Shown here piece by piece: positions 35,637 to 45,593 of a stretch of DNA of 51,059 bases (position 1 is the first letter of the stretch; each line of letters starts with the position of its first letter). Below the pieces are notes generated by a model. It saw only the letters and a program-made list of their open reading frames with translations, did not search any database and was not told the DNA's origin. The stretch lies in assembly GCA_902796035.1 (NCBI GenBank), contig CADBNR010000025.1, positions 1 to 51,059 on the forward strand, read 5' to 3'. The position numbers and the translations under genes were made by a program. The DNA comes from an uncultured Bacteroidales bacterium (GTDB lineage: Bacteria > Bacteroidota > Bacteroidia > Bacteroidales > Muribaculaceae).

Positions 35637-37202
35637 ATGAAAAAACTATTACTCACAACAATGCTTCTGTTTACCTCGGCCGGCGCCGTCATGGCCGAAA
35701 AGGTGGACTTCGACAAGATAGTCCATTGGGCAGGCACCGGCGAGAACCGCGCCGCACTGGTAATTCAGTTCAACGACGGCAAGGATGATGTAGCGTACGT
35801 GTGGGGCTACCGCTGGAACGGCACGGCTTCGGGCGAGGACATGCTGCGCGAAGTGGCGGCATGCAGCAGCTCGCTGTCGGCCCTGGTGCAATACACCGGT
35901 TCGATGGGCAGTACTCTCGACGGCATCGGGATTAGTGCCAATCGCAAGCTGCTCGATCATCTGGAGTATGACTTCCAGAGCGCGGCCATCGACGGCCAGG
36001 TGTCGTTCGGATACTTTGAGCCTAATTCGCTGATGGGTCAGACATCGGCTCCGGGCAACGAAACTCCGCAATTGGTCAAGACAGCCATAGAAGCTTCCAA
36101 GACCAAGGGAATTATAGAGCACCCTCTAAACGCGCGCCGTTACGGCTACCCGGCATACGACTATGACTTCTGGCTGTTGAGCGCCAATCACAAGGAGGAC
36201 CCTGACCTACACTGGCAGGCAGGCTGGTACAATGGTTACTGGAGCTACTGGATCGGCTCAGAGGGTCAGGAACTCTCCGACGCTTCCTATTCGGGGCTCG
36301 GCATGTCGTCGGCACAGCTTACCCCGGGCAGCGTCAATCTGTGGAACTATGCCTCCGATATGGTAAACTGGGAGAATAATCCCGGTCCAAGCTCGAACTT
36401 AGACTATGCCATGACCGATTATGGTGAAAAAATGATACCGCATGAACCGGAACCATACGCCGTCGACTTCGACAAAATCAAATACTGGGCAGGCGAAGGC
36501 GAGAAATATGCAGCTCTTGTCATAAAATTCAACGACGGTAAATCACCCGACTGTCTTGTGACCGGCTACCGTTGGAGCGGAGGCTGGGACGATACCGTCA
36601 GCACCATGATCACCAATGTACTGAACGGTGACAAGGCGTTCCACGTCACCCTCGAGAACGGCGTTATCGTCTCCATCGGCTATGACACCGACTGTGACGG
36701 CGTGATCAGCGGAGATGACCACAACATGGCGTCAGGCAAATGGGACATTTATGCCGATTACCGCAACGAACCGGAAATATATAAAGTGACCGGGGCTTCG
36801 TTCGTCAATCCCCGCGCCGTGATAATCCTGACCTGCACCCCTGCAGGCAAAGAACCCGATTACACCATCGAAAACCCGACATACATCGAGAAGGCCGATA
36901 TCCCCGATGATCCGGACAATCCCGATAACCCCGATAACCCCGACAATCCGGATCAACCCGGCGCCGTGGAGGATGTCGACACTGCCGCCCCGAGCGTCAA
37001 AGCCTCTGCAGACGGCACTGTCATACTGAGCGGTTGCAACGGTTATGTCTTCACCATCTACGACTTATCGGGCCGGGAGGTATCGTCATTCGGATGCCAT
37101 GACGATGTCATGACATATAATCCCCGCACAGGCAAAGGCCTGTTCATAATCCAAGGAAAATCCAAAAACAAAATAATAACTTTAAAGTACATCGTAAAAT
37201 GA
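35637..37202 (+). CDS. Exported protein with two WAG/GYRWNG repeats and type IX-like sorting domain
   Basis: A 521-residue protein. Signal peptide MKKLLLTTMLLFTSAGAVMA. Two copies of a domain beginning DFDKIxxWAGxGExxAALVI (about residues 23-250 and 274-400), each with a following FNDGK and a GYRW motif. The first also has an aromatic patch (GWYNGYWSYWIGSEGQ). A Pro/Asp linker (DDPDNPDNPDNPDNPDQP) leads to a C-terminal sorting-type domain (VFTIYDLSGREV and a Lys-rich last strand). It lies 22 bases after the PKD-like gene and overlaps the next gene by ATGA. The domain is unfamiliar to me; cobalamin locus membership suggests corrinoid capture, as inference. Confidence 0.8.
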   Translation: MKKLLLTTMLLFTSAGAVMAEKVDFDKIVHWAGTGENRAALVIQFNDGKDDVAYVWGYRWNGTASGEDMLREVAACSSSLSALVQYTGSMGSTLDGIGISANRKLLDHLEYDFQSAAIDGQVSFGYFEPNSLMGQTSAPGNETPQLVKTAIEASKTKGIIEHPLNARRYGYPAYDYDFWLLSANHKEDPDLHWQAGWYNGYWSYWIGSEGQELSDASYSGLGMSSAQLTPGSVNLWNYASDMVNWENNPGPSSNLDYAMTDYGEKMIPHEPEPYAVDFDKIKYWAGEGEKYAALVIKFNDGKSPDCLVTGYRWSGGWDDTVSTMITNVLNGDKAFHVTLENGVIVSIGYDTDCDGVISGDDHNMASGKWDIYADYRNEPEIYKVTGASFVNPRAVIILTCTPAGKEPDYTIENPTYIEKADIPDDPDNPDNPDNPDNPDQPGAVEDVDTAAPSVKASADGTVILSGCNGYVFTIYDLSGREVSSFGCHDDVMTYNPRTGKGLFIIQGKSKNKIITLKYIVK

Positions 37203-40200
37203 AAAAACTGTGTCTAATGCTTGCAGCGCTATGCGTGCTGACACTTGGGGCCGTCATCATGGAACCCAAGATGCAGCAGGGCAAAGCGCCCAAGACGGTT
37301 CAGGGCGTGGACTATCGCTCCACGTTGCCTGCAGACATGCAGAAAGTTGCCGCACAGAGCGATTATCCGGAAGATCCCGGCGATCTCCCCGTGCCTGAAG
37401 GCGATTTCACTTTCGACATGATCGAGAGCTGGGCCGGCGAAGGCTCGAACCAGGCCGCACTGGTGATCCAATGGAACGACTCGAAAGAGACCTCTGCTTT
37501 GGTATTCGGCTATCGCTGGAACGGACAGGCCACTGGCGCCGACATGATTCGCGCGGTCGTTGCCGCCAATCCGCAGCTGTATGGTCTGATTCAGTATACC
37601 AACGTCAGTTCTCCTACTGACCCCAACGGTGGCTACACCATCAATGGTTTCGGATGGGATAATGACGCGGATGGCGACATCGCGCTGATCGACACCGGCA
37701 ACGGCAACCAGGTATATGAGTCGGAAAACGGTCTGTTCATCCATCCTCGTGGCTACGTGCCCGGTCAGGGTGGAAGCTCGGACTATGACTACGACAACTG
37801 GAAGGCCCGCGATACCGACGACTTCTGGGGCGCCGGATGGTACATCAGCTATTGGAGCTACTGGGTAAAGGAGGGACAGGCCGATTCGTTCGGCTATTCT
37901 GGCTGGGGCGCTTCGGGCCGCGTGCTGCAGAACGGCAGCTGGGACGGCTGGAACTTCTCGCTGAACATGATGCCAAGCGACTGGAAGAAATTCAAAGCCG
38001 CTCCCTCTCCCATTCCCGATGGAGCCAAGACCGAATTCAAAGTCAATGGCATTTATTATGAGCTGAAGAACTATCAGAACAAGACTGTGTCGGTAGTGGC
38101 GCCCCGCGACATCGAGGGCGAGACTCTCACACAATATAACGGCGTCGTGACCGTACCGGCCAACTTCACCGACAACGGCATCACCTACAAGGTGACCGCC
38201 ATAGACAACGAGGCCTTCAAGGGAAGCCAGGTGACGTCGGTCACTCTGCCTAAGAGCGTGACAGGCATAGGCAAGAGCGCATTCGAGGGTTCTTCCCTCA
38301 CGACACTGGCTGTGGCTAAAGCCGACGGTACGACTGTATCTGCAGGCACCGACCGTTTCGACCATGTCACCAAGCTAGGAGACGCCGCCTTCAAGGGTTG
38401 CGCTGCTTTCAAGGACATGTTCTACCCCGCGTCCGTCAAGAACCTCGGGACTTCAGTGTTCGCCGGCACCGGCATCGAGACCGTGACGATCCCCTCTCAT
38501 GTAGAGACTGTGGGCGAAGGTGCCTTCGCCGATTGCCGACAGCTCAAGAACGTGGAACTTCCCAAGGCTCTTAAGACCGTTGATTCCAAGGCATTCGCCG
38601 GATGCGATGCCCTGGTCAGCGTTAAGTGCGTGGCTACGTCGCCTATTTCCATCTCCGACGACACTTTCAGCGCCACCGCTTATCAGACCGCCACGCTGAG
38701 CGTGCCTGTAGGATTTTCCAATGCCTATAAGGCCGCCACAGGCTGGAGCAACTTTGCCAATTACGCCGAATTCGTGCTTAGCGTCGAGATCAACGACCGT
38801 TTCGTGGCCAACGGCATTTCTTACCGCGTTACCTCGATGGCCGGCGGCGCCAAGACCGCCTGCGTCACATACATGCCTATAGACGGTCCCTCCGACCGTA
38901 CGAAACTCAAGGCCGCCAACGCCGCATATACCGGCGAAATCAATGTGCCCGACCGGGTGAATTACCAGAACATCGAATTCAAGATTACGGCCGTGAACGA
39001 CAGCGCATTCTTCGAGGCATCGAAAATCACCAAGCTTTCTCTGCCCGATGCAATCGCCGGCATAGGCAAAGCCGTTTGTTTCGATTGTACGGGCATGACC
39101 GAAATCAAGTTCCCTGCCAGTCTCAAGGAATTAGGCGACTATGCGCTGGCTTACACCAAAATCAGTACCGCCTCGCTTCCCGAAGGGTTCGAGAAGATCG
39201 GCGTCCGCTCGTTCATGTCTTGCTCGGCCCTCGCTTCGGTTACTCTTCCCTCCACGCTGAAGACCATCAGCGACTACGGCTTCTATGGTAGCAAGCTAAC
39301 CGAAATATCCATTCCCGACGGCGTGGAGACGTTGGGAATCAATGTATTCCAGAGCAACTCCGCCTTAAAGACAGTGAAACTGCCCGCCGGGCTCACAGCC
39401 ATTCCGAACAGTTTCTTCTCCGGCTGTTCTTCGCTGGAAAACGTCTCAATTCCCGAGACCGTCACGGAAATCAAGGCTGCGGCATTCTCAGGCTGCTCAA
39501 AGCTTAGGATGGATATCCCCTCAGGCGTTTCAAAGCTTGGCTCGGAAGTATTCAAGAGCTGTACTTCGCTTGAGACAATGACAATACCCGACGCCATCAA
39601 GGAAATACCGAACTCCTTGTTCGACCGCTGCACCTCGCTGAAAAGCGTGACGATGGCTCCCGACGTGACGGTTTTGGGTCAATATGCTTTCAATGGTTGC
39701 ACCAAACTTGCCGAAATCAAGTATTCAGGTTCACAGCTCGCGGGGGTTCCTGCCAAGGCTAACGAACAAGGTAACATCGTGACATTCCCCGCAACTCTGA
39801 CCGAAGTGGGCAACTATTGCTTCGACAAGTGCACGTCAATCTCCGGCTTCAAGCTTAACGACGGTCTGAAACGTATCGGCAACTATGCCTTCGCCGACAA
39901 TAAGTCTATCACTGAAATCGAAATTCCCGAGACTGTGACTTATCTGGGCAGTTATTTCATCAAGGCCACCGGCGTCACCAAGCTGACAATCCCCGCTTCC
40001 GTGACTTATATGGGCTCTTATCTTGCACAGAACTGTACCGGAATCACCTTCTATATCTGCAATCCCAAGCCGATCTCGTGCCAGAGCACTACTTTCAGCC
40101 CCAGCGGATATAGCGGCACCTCGACCCTGTGGGTTCCAACCGGCAGCAAGAGCGCATACGAGGCTGCAAACTATTGGAAGAAGAACAAGATCGAGTCTCC

Positions 40201-43200
40201 CTCCGTCACGAAGCTGACGGCTGGCAACGACATCGAGTCGACCGTGAACCATGGAATCACCACGCTGCGCATTCCATTCTCATTCGAATGCGACACCGAG
40301 GGTCTGCCCGCACAGTTCGTAAAGGCCAACTCCATGGCCGTGGCCCAGACTTCGGCCATGACACTCAATTATAAGGATGCCTCCGGCAACGCCGCCGAAG
40401 CCACCCTGACGTTAAGTAACGGCAAGCTCGTGGCCGAAGGTCTCGACCTGAAGAAGGGCGTGGCATACAACGCTACCATAACAGCCGTTACCGCCGACGG
40501 CAAATCACTGACTTCGCCCGAATTCCCCATAAGCCGCGGCACGGCAAGCATACCCGAGGAAGTGAAGGTATGGTATGGCGACGGACCGGATCATGTGCAG
40601 GTTGTGATGCGCTTCAACGACGGCAAAGGTGTGGAGAACATCACTGCCGGAGTCAGGTTCACGGCCCCAGCTTCCGTGGAGTCCGTCATGGAGACTCTTG
40701 TACGGAACGACCGCCGCTTCTACGCGCTTAAGAATTCCGGCAAGTTCATCGGATACGGCTTCGACCTGAACGGCGATAACGTAATCGGCCTTACCGGCTC
40801 CTCGGCTCTGACGGGCCAGAACGGTGTCTTCACCGCCGAATCAGCCGAAACCGTTACACCCGAGCAGACCTATGACCACTGGGCTCAGAACGACGACGGC
40901 TCCACATGGAAGGCATTCCGTGGCGAGGACTACAGTTACACGCTGTCGGCATGCGACAAGGTACAGGCCAACGACCTGCTGCTGCTTGACTACACATCGG
41001 CCGCACTGCCCGAGCCCTTCCAATATTTCACATATATAGAGAATGCCGAGACCGTGGGCGCCTGGATTCCCGAAGGCATGAAGATCGCCATCGCCGACGA
41101 GGCTTACGTGCCCGTGCTTCTTAATGTGGGCGCAGGCAATTCGCTGCGTTCGCTCAGCTGGCGTTATCTCGACGCCACCGGCAAGACCGACACTAAGATC
41201 ATATCACGCGCTACCCTGACCGATCCGGCTAAGGGCAATACTCAGGCAAAGCTGACATTCGGCAACAATGTGGGTGACGCTTATCTCAGCGTCCGCGCAA
41301 ATATCTCGACTGGAAATCTTGACTACACTGATCCCGTCAAGGTGGCTGTGACGGCTCCTGAGATTCCCGTGACCTCCATATCGTATGGTTATGGCGAGAA
41401 CGGTTATGACGCTCACTTCACTGAAGTGTTCCAGCCTGAATTCGTGATTGAACCGGCCAACGCCACCTATACACAGTTCACGTACTCCACAAGCGACCGC
41501 AGCATCGCCACCGTAGCCAACACCGGAAAAGTGACATGCGCCCGCAAAGAAGGCTCGGCCGTAATCTCGGCCACATACGCTTTCAATCCTGAGGTCAAAG
41601 CTGACTTCAATGTTAACGTGGCATGGCGCAAACCCATACAGAAGATTGATATCGAGGGTGTGGAAGGTGATGTCATCACTCTCAACCCCAAACATCTGAT
41701 CGGTCTGATCGGCAAATTCACCCCCGCCGACGCCGACATCAGGGATTTTGACGTCACTCTCGAGGGTGCGGGCGACCGCAGCGACCTTTCGAAACTGATC
41801 GCTTCGATGTACAAGGTGAACTATTGGGACGAGAACAACGAGCGTATGCCCTTCTATGAGCTGAACGGACACCACGCCGGCGAATGCAAGGTAATACTCA
41901 AGGCCAAGGATGGTTCGAACTACACTCGCGAATACGCGCTGAAAGTAGTGGATCAGGACCGCACACCGGTGGCCGAGAACACCTACCTCGACGGTACTAT
42001 CATCCTGAACGAGGAATGGTTCGGCCATACCAACGGCGGCATGAACTTCGTGACCAAGGACAAGGAGATGATGTACCAGGTATACGAGCGTGAGAATCCG
42101 GGCATGTCGTTCGGCTGTACGTCGCAGTACGGTACAATCTGGAACGACAAACTGCTGATTGCGTCGAAGCAGGCTGCCGACGGCGGCGATCCGCTGCCGG
42201 GAGGAGGCCGTCTCGTTGTGGCCGACGCCAGGACATTCAAGCGTCTGGGCAGCATCGACGAAATCAAGCTGGACTCCGAGGGACGCAGCGGCGACGGCCG
42301 TGCCATTGCAGGTGCAACTCCCGACAAGGTGTATATGGGTACTCACCAGGGTATATACGTGATCGATCTGAACCAGATCAAGGTTACGGGCAAGATCGGC
42401 ACCGAAAGCGCTAACGCCGACCTGTATTCCGGTCAGATCGGTGATATGGTCAATGCAGGCCAGCATGTTTTCGCCATCAAGCAGAACACCGGCGTGTTTG
42501 TAATCGACGTCAACACCGACAAAATCGTCAAGACCATCGAGGACGCCAACGTACAGGGCATCACCATAAGCGCCGACGGCAATGTATGGGTTGCTTCGCT
42601 CTCCGACAATAAGAAGGCTTCGCGATTCGTATGCATTGATTCCGAGACTCTGGAGGAGAACACAGACCTCAGCGTCGAGATGCCTGAATCCATCGGTACC
42701 GTAACCTGCGGATGGGGGGCATGGCGCACCACTCAGTTCTTCGGAACCAACAGCCGGAACGTCCTCTGGTTCTCGCCTGGAAGCAGTGTTTCGAACGGCG
42801 GAGCCGGTCGCTTCTATTGCTGGGAAATCGGCTCGGATCCCTCTGACCTCAAACCGGTGTTCGATCTCAACGATCCCGTACTGCCCGGCCATAACAGGAA
42901 CGTAGCCCAGGCCACTTACGGCACATCGCGCTATGATGACCGCACGGATGAGCTCATCGTAATGACGACCGAATACAAGGCTTCGGGTCACTACCGTTTC
43001 AACTGGACTCACTTCGTGGACGCCAAGACCGGACAGATCAAGAAGACCATCGACCTTGAGCCTTACTATTGGTTCCAGTCGATGCCTATCTTCCCCGACA
43101 AGGAGGATGCCCGTCTGAACGAGGATTTCAATGGCGTAATCATGGGTGTGGACAAGCTGAGCACTATGCCTAACGCAACCACCACCCTGAACCTCCGCAC

Positions 43201-43663
43201 TCTTGTAAACGACCCCGACAACAACGACAATGCGATTGTGTTCACATTGCCAGAAGCCAACACAGAGACCGAAGGCGATGATATTAAACTCAATCTGACT
43301 CTTGACAATCACAGACTGACGATCAATCCTACAGACTACGGTCATGGCACGGCTTTGGTCAACGCCATTTCCAATGGCCGCACGGTGACCCTGTCAATTC
43401 CCGTCACGGTCGAAAAGAATATGCCTGACGAACCCGATCCTTCCGGCATTGACGAAATTAATGCCCGTTCCATCCGTCTGGTAGGCAATCGTCTGCACAT
43501 CAAGGGATATGTCGATTCCTCATTCTCGTTGTTCGACGCCACAGGTCTCGAGTTGAATCGATTCACGGTGGACACCGACGAGTTCTGGGCTGCTTTCAAC
43601 CTCAAACCGGGAGTATATGTGCTTCGCGGAGCCAATACTTCCTACAAGTTCATGGTTCGATAA
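37199..43663 (+). CDS. Giant surface protein: WAG domain, BspA-type LRRs, Ig-like and DUF5074-like propeller
   Basis: A 2154-residue protein. Signal peptide about 1-22. A WAG/GYRWNG domain (about 68-230: ESWAGEGSNQAALVIQWND, VFGYRWNGQATGADMI). A BspA-type leucine-rich repeat array follows (about 279-1000: IDNEAFKGSQVTSVTLPKSV and many LxxVxIPxxVxxIGxxAFxxC repeats). A divergent WAG copy lies at about 1119-1280 (KVWYGDGPDHVQVVMRFNDG). An Ig-like BIG2 segment (about 1389-1475) and a DUF5074/BtuG-like propeller (about 1594-1965: YLDGTIILNEEWFGHTNGG) come next. A sorting-type C-terminus closes it (FSLFDATGLELNRFTV, GVYVLRG). It is coupled to the preceding gene by ATGA and is surely secreted. Function is unknown; the mix suggests adhesion plus ligand capture. 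Confidence 0.85.
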   Translation: MKKLCLMLAALCVLTLGAVIMEPKMQQGKAPKTVQGVDYRSTLPADMQKVAAQSDYPEDPGDLPVPEGDFTFDMIESWAGEGSNQAALVIQWNDSKETSALVFGYRWNGQATGADMIRAVVAANPQLYGLIQYTNVSSPTDPNGGYTINGFGWDNDADGDIALIDTGNGNQVYESENGLFIHPRGYVPGQGGSSDYDYDNWKARDTDDFWGAGWYISYWSYWVKEGQADSFGYSGWGASGRVLQNGSWDGWNFSLNMMPSDWKKFKAAPSPIPDGAKTEFKVNGIYYELKNYQNKTVSVVAPRDIEGETLTQYNGVVTVPANFTDNGITYKVTAIDNEAFKGSQVTSVTLPKSVTGIGKSAFEGSSLTTLAVAKADGTTVSAGTDRFDHVTKLGDAAFKGCAAFKDMFYPASVKNLGTSVFAGTGIETVTIPSHVETVGEGAFADCRQLKNVELPKALKTVDSKAFAGCDALVSVKCVATSPISISDDTFSATAYQTATLSVPVGFSNAYKAATGWSNFANYAEFVLSVEINDRFVANGISYRVTSMAGGAKTACVTYMPIDGPSDRTKLKAANAAYTGEINVPDRVNYQNIEFKITAVNDSAFFEASKITKLSLPDAIAGIGKAVCFDCTGMTEIKFPASLKELGDYALAYTKISTASLPEGFEKIGVRSFMSCSALASVTLPSTLKTISDYGFYGSKLTEISIPDGVETLGINVFQSNSALKTVKLPAGLTAIPNSFFSGCSSLENVSIPETVTEIKAAAFSGCSKLRMDIPSGVSKLGSEVFKSCTSLETMTIPDAIKEIPNSLFDRCTSLKSVTMAPDVTVLGQYAFNGCTKLAEIKYSGSQLAGVPAKANEQGNIVTFPATLTEVGNYCFDKCTSISGFKLNDGLKRIGNYAFADNKSITEIEIPETVTYLGSYFIKATGVTKLTIPASVTYMGSYLAQNCTGITFYICNPKPISCQSTTFSPSGYSGTSTLWVPTGSKSAYEAANYWKKNKIESPSVTKLTAGNDIESTVNHGITTLRIPFSFECDTEGLPAQFVKANSMAVAQTSAMTLNYKDASGNAAEATLTLSNGKLVAEGLDLKKGVAYNATITAVTADGKSLTSPEFPISRGTASIPEEVKVWYGDGPDHVQVVMRFNDGKGVENITAGVRFTAPASVESVMETLVRNDRRFYALKNSGKFIGYGFDLNGDNVIGLTGSSALTGQNGVFTAESAETVTPEQTYDHWAQNDDGSTWKAFRGEDYSYTLSACDKVQANDLLLLDYTSAALPEPFQYFTYIENAETVGAWIPEGMKIAIADEAYVPVLLNVGAGNSLRSLSWRYLDATGKTDTKIISRATLTDPAKGNTQAKLTFGNNVGDAYLSVRANISTGNLDYTDPVKVAVTAPEIPVTSISYGYGENGYDAHFTEVFQPEFVIEPANATYTQFTYSTSDRSIATVANTGKVTCARKEGSAVISATYAFNPEVKADFNVNVAWRKPIQKIDIEGVEGDVITLNPKHLIGLIGKFTPADADIRDFDVTLEGAGDRSDLSKLIASMYKVNYWDENNERMPFYELNGHHAGECKVILKAKDGSNYTREYALKVVDQDRTPVAENTYLDGTIILNEEWFGHTNGGMNFVTKDKEMMYQVYERENPGMSFGCTSQYGTIWNDKLLIASKQAADGGDPLPGGGRLVVADARTFKRLGSIDEIKLDSEGRSGDGRAIAGATPDKVYMGTHQGIYVIDLNQIKVTGKIGTESANADLYSGQIGDMVNAGQHVFAIKQNTGVFVIDVNTDKIVKTIEDANVQGITISADGNVWVASLSDNKKASRFVCIDSETLEENTDLSVEMPESIGTVTCGWGAWRTTQFFGTNSRNVLWFSPGSSVSNGGAGRFYCWEIGSDPSDLKPVFDLNDPVLPGHNRNVAQATYGTSRYDDRTDELIVMTTEYKASGHYRFNWTHFVDAKTGQIKKTIDLEPYYWFQSMPIFPDKEDARLNEDFNGVIMGVDKLSTMPNATTTLNLRTLVNDPDNNDNAIVFTLPEANTETEGDDIKLNLTLDNHRLTINPTDYGHGTALVNAISNGRTVTLSIPVTVEKNMPDEPDPSGIDEINARSIRLVGNRLHIKGYVDSSFSLFDATGLELNRFTVDTDEFWAAFNLKPGVYVLRGANTSYKFMVR

Positions 43664-43685
43664 TATTTTTCTTTCTTAGTATGCA

Positions 43686-43725
43686 GTCCCCGCTGCGAAG
43701 TGATTTGCAGCGGGGACATCTTTTT
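43686..43725 (+). terminator. Intrinsic terminator between two surface-protein genes
   Basis: A perfect 11-bp stem (GTCCCCGCTGC 43686-43696 with 43707-43717) with a 10-base loop and T5 (43721-43725). It is 22 bases after the giant gene's stop and 11 bases before the next ATG, so it ends the main transcript or attenuates the last gene. Confidence 0.85.
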
Positions 43726-43736
43726 ATTCAAAGGAA

Positions 43737-45419
43737 ATGAAGAAAATAATTACAATTCTATTGTTCGCGGCGGCGTTGTCGTCATTCGGCGAGTCGACCG
43801 GGTATCGTGACGGTGTATTTATCGTCAACGAGGACTGGTACGGACATCAGAACTCAACCGTCAACTGGATATCCGATGATTGGGAATGGTCCTACCGCGT
43901 GTTTCAGCAGGCCAATGAAGGTAAGGAATTAGGTTGCACCAATCAGTATGGCCAGATATATGGCGGCAAGTTCTATCTCATAGCCAAACAGGAGAAAGAT
44001 CCGGGCGCATCCGTGAAAGGAGGTCGCATCACCGTGGCTGACGCGCGCACCATGAAGTGTCTGTATCAAAGCGCATTGATCGACCCATCGGGCAATCAGT
44101 GCGACGGGCGCGGATGTCTAGGCATAGACGAGCATAAACTCTATATCTCCACCAGTAACGGCGTGTGGATATTCGATACCGACAATTATAAAGTCAACGG
44201 TATGGTGGAAGGCACGGCCAATCCGAACGGTTCGGACGGCAAACCCAACACCGACCCGTCCGGCTCCCTGTATCATGGTCAGTGCGGTTCGATGGTTCGC
44301 GTAGGCAACCGTGTGTTCGTAGCCCACCAGTCCGAAGGTCTGCTGGTGGTTGACCCTGCAACCGACAAAGTGACCGATGTATTGACCATGAAGCCGATAT
44401 ACGACCGGCTTCCCGACCCCGACAATGGCAAGGAAAAGAAAATGCCGGGCATAGGTTCGGTAGTATTGGCCAAGGACGGCTCGGTGTGGATCAGCATTGC
44501 GCGTGACATCCAGGGCACCGGTGCCACGCTACCTTACCTGATGCGTGTGAATCCCATTACTTTGGAACAGACGGTCCTCGAAGTTCCCGACGGTTACTAT
44601 CCTCCGTCAAACAGCTGGTATGCCTGGACCCCCGACGGTTTCTGCGCTTCCGCAAAAAACAATGTGCTATACTGGAACGGAGGTTCCAACTCATGGTTCT
44701 CCGGCTCCAAGGTATTCAAATACGACATTGACAGAAAGGAATTTTCCAAGATCATTGACCTGGACCGGGAAGCCGAGGAACAGGGCCTGGATTCCAAGAC
44801 CCGCTGGAGCATCTACGGTTGCTCAATGCGCGTGCATCCCGTCACCGACAGGCTGTACATCTCATTGTTCCACAATTTTCAGAATCCCACGTACAAACTG
44901 CGCGTCACCGATGCCGACGGTGAAACGGTGAAGGAAGTGGACATGATTTCCAATTACTGGTTCCCGTCGTTGCCTGTATTCCCGGACAATTTCGCACCCG
45001 AGGCCCATAATCCTGGAGAAATCGTCCTTGATGGTTCCGCACCCTGGAGTATTCCATTGCAGGGACTGTTTACCGATTCCGATTCGATGGAATCGGCCAT
45101 CGTGGTGAACGTGACCGGTGTCAGCGATCCGGATGCCTTTTCAGCTGTTGTCGAGAATGGCAACATCGTTGTCATGCCTGTCAACCTGAATGGTCTGCAA
45201 TCAGGCACCATCAATCTGAAGGCCAACAGCAACGGTCAGCTTGCCTCCATGACGCTGACCGTCCGCTTCCCATCCTCAGGCATCGACCAGATTGAATCCG
45301 AGGATGCACAGACCACATATTACACCTTAGACGGTCAGAAACTTTCCTCCCGTCCCTCCACACCCGGCATCTACATCCTGCGCACTCCCTCCTCCACCAG
45401 TAAGATCATAGTGCGATAA
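43737..45419 (+). CDS. Exported DUF5074-like beta-propeller protein with type IX-like sorting domain
   Basis: A 560-residue protein. A short signal (MKKIITILLFAAALSSFG) precedes a propeller domain closely parallel to the C-terminal propeller of the giant protein: YRDGVFIVNEDWYGHQNSTV, ELGCTNQYGQIYGGKFYLIA, CDGRGCLGIDEHKLYIS. A C-terminal sorting segment carries YYTLDGQKLSSRPSTPGIYI and a basic end. It is preceded by aaaggaaATG and by a strong terminator just upstream. It is related to BtuG through the DUF5074/YncE fold but is not a lipoprotein. Role in corrinoid binding is inferred from position. Confidence 0.8.
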   Translation: MKKIITILLFAAALSSFGESTGYRDGVFIVNEDWYGHQNSTVNWISDDWEWSYRVFQQANEGKELGCTNQYGQIYGGKFYLIAKQEKDPGASVKGGRITVADARTMKCLYQSALIDPSGNQCDGRGCLGIDEHKLYISTSNGVWIFDTDNYKVNGMVEGTANPNGSDGKPNTDPSGSLYHGQCGSMVRVGNRVFVAHQSEGLLVVDPATDKVTDVLTMKPIYDRLPDPDNGKEKKMPGIGSVVLAKDGSVWISIARDIQGTGATLPYLMRVNPITLEQTVLEVPDGYYPPSNSWYAWTPDGFCASAKNNVLYWNGGSNSWFSGSKVFKYDIDRKEFSKIIDLDREAEEQGLDSKTRWSIYGCSMRVHPVTDRLYISLFHNFQNPTYKLRVTDADGETVKEVDMISNYWFPSLPVFPDNFAPEAHNPGEIVLDGSAPWSIPLQGLFTDSDSMESAIVVNVTGVSDPDAFSAVVENGNIVVMPVNLNGLQSGTINLKANSNGQLASMTLTVRFPSSGIDQIESEDAQTTYYTLDGQKLSSRPSTPGIYILRTPSSTSKIIVR

Positions 45420-45444
45420 ACATTTACATAATCTCATAACAGAA

Positions 45445-45493
45445 GCCGCTAAAACTGATTTGTTGACGCAAATTAGTTTTAGTGGTTCTTTTT
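45445..45493 (+). terminator. Intrinsic terminator ending the cobalamin surface locus
   Basis: Arms 45445-45462 and 45469-45486 form an 18-bp stem with three G-U pairs, loop TTGACG, then a T-rich tail. It is 25 bases after the last propeller gene. Its core is one copy of a 38-bp direct repeat. Confidence 0.8.
45451..45488 (+). repeat. 38-bp direct repeat flanking the toxin/antitoxin pair (left copy)
   Basis: Starts aaaactgatttgttgacgca and recurs at 46387-46424 with 34 of 38 positions identical, all four differences being transitions. The two copies bracket the GNAT toxin/antitoxin genes. Confidence 0.75.
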
Positions 45494-45535
45494 CAAGATT
45501 TATGTTAAGCGTAAAAAATGATGCCCTTTACAAAT

Positions 45536-45566
45536 AACAACCGCGGTTGTCGAAACCACGGTTGTT
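45536..45566 (-). terminator. Terminator hairpin of the GNAT toxin gene
   Basis: AACAACCGCGGTT (45536-45548) pairs with 45554-45566 over 13 positions with one wobble and a 5-base loop. It lies 27 bases after the toxin stop on the minus strand and is followed by ATTTG in that transcript. Confidence 0.65.
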
Positions 45567-45593
45567 ATTAATACATCGTCCCTTAAATGCTGA

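Noticed and set aside
41204-43345. 713-codon minus-strand frame
   Set aside because: Antisense to the giant surface protein, low-complexity translation, no start context.
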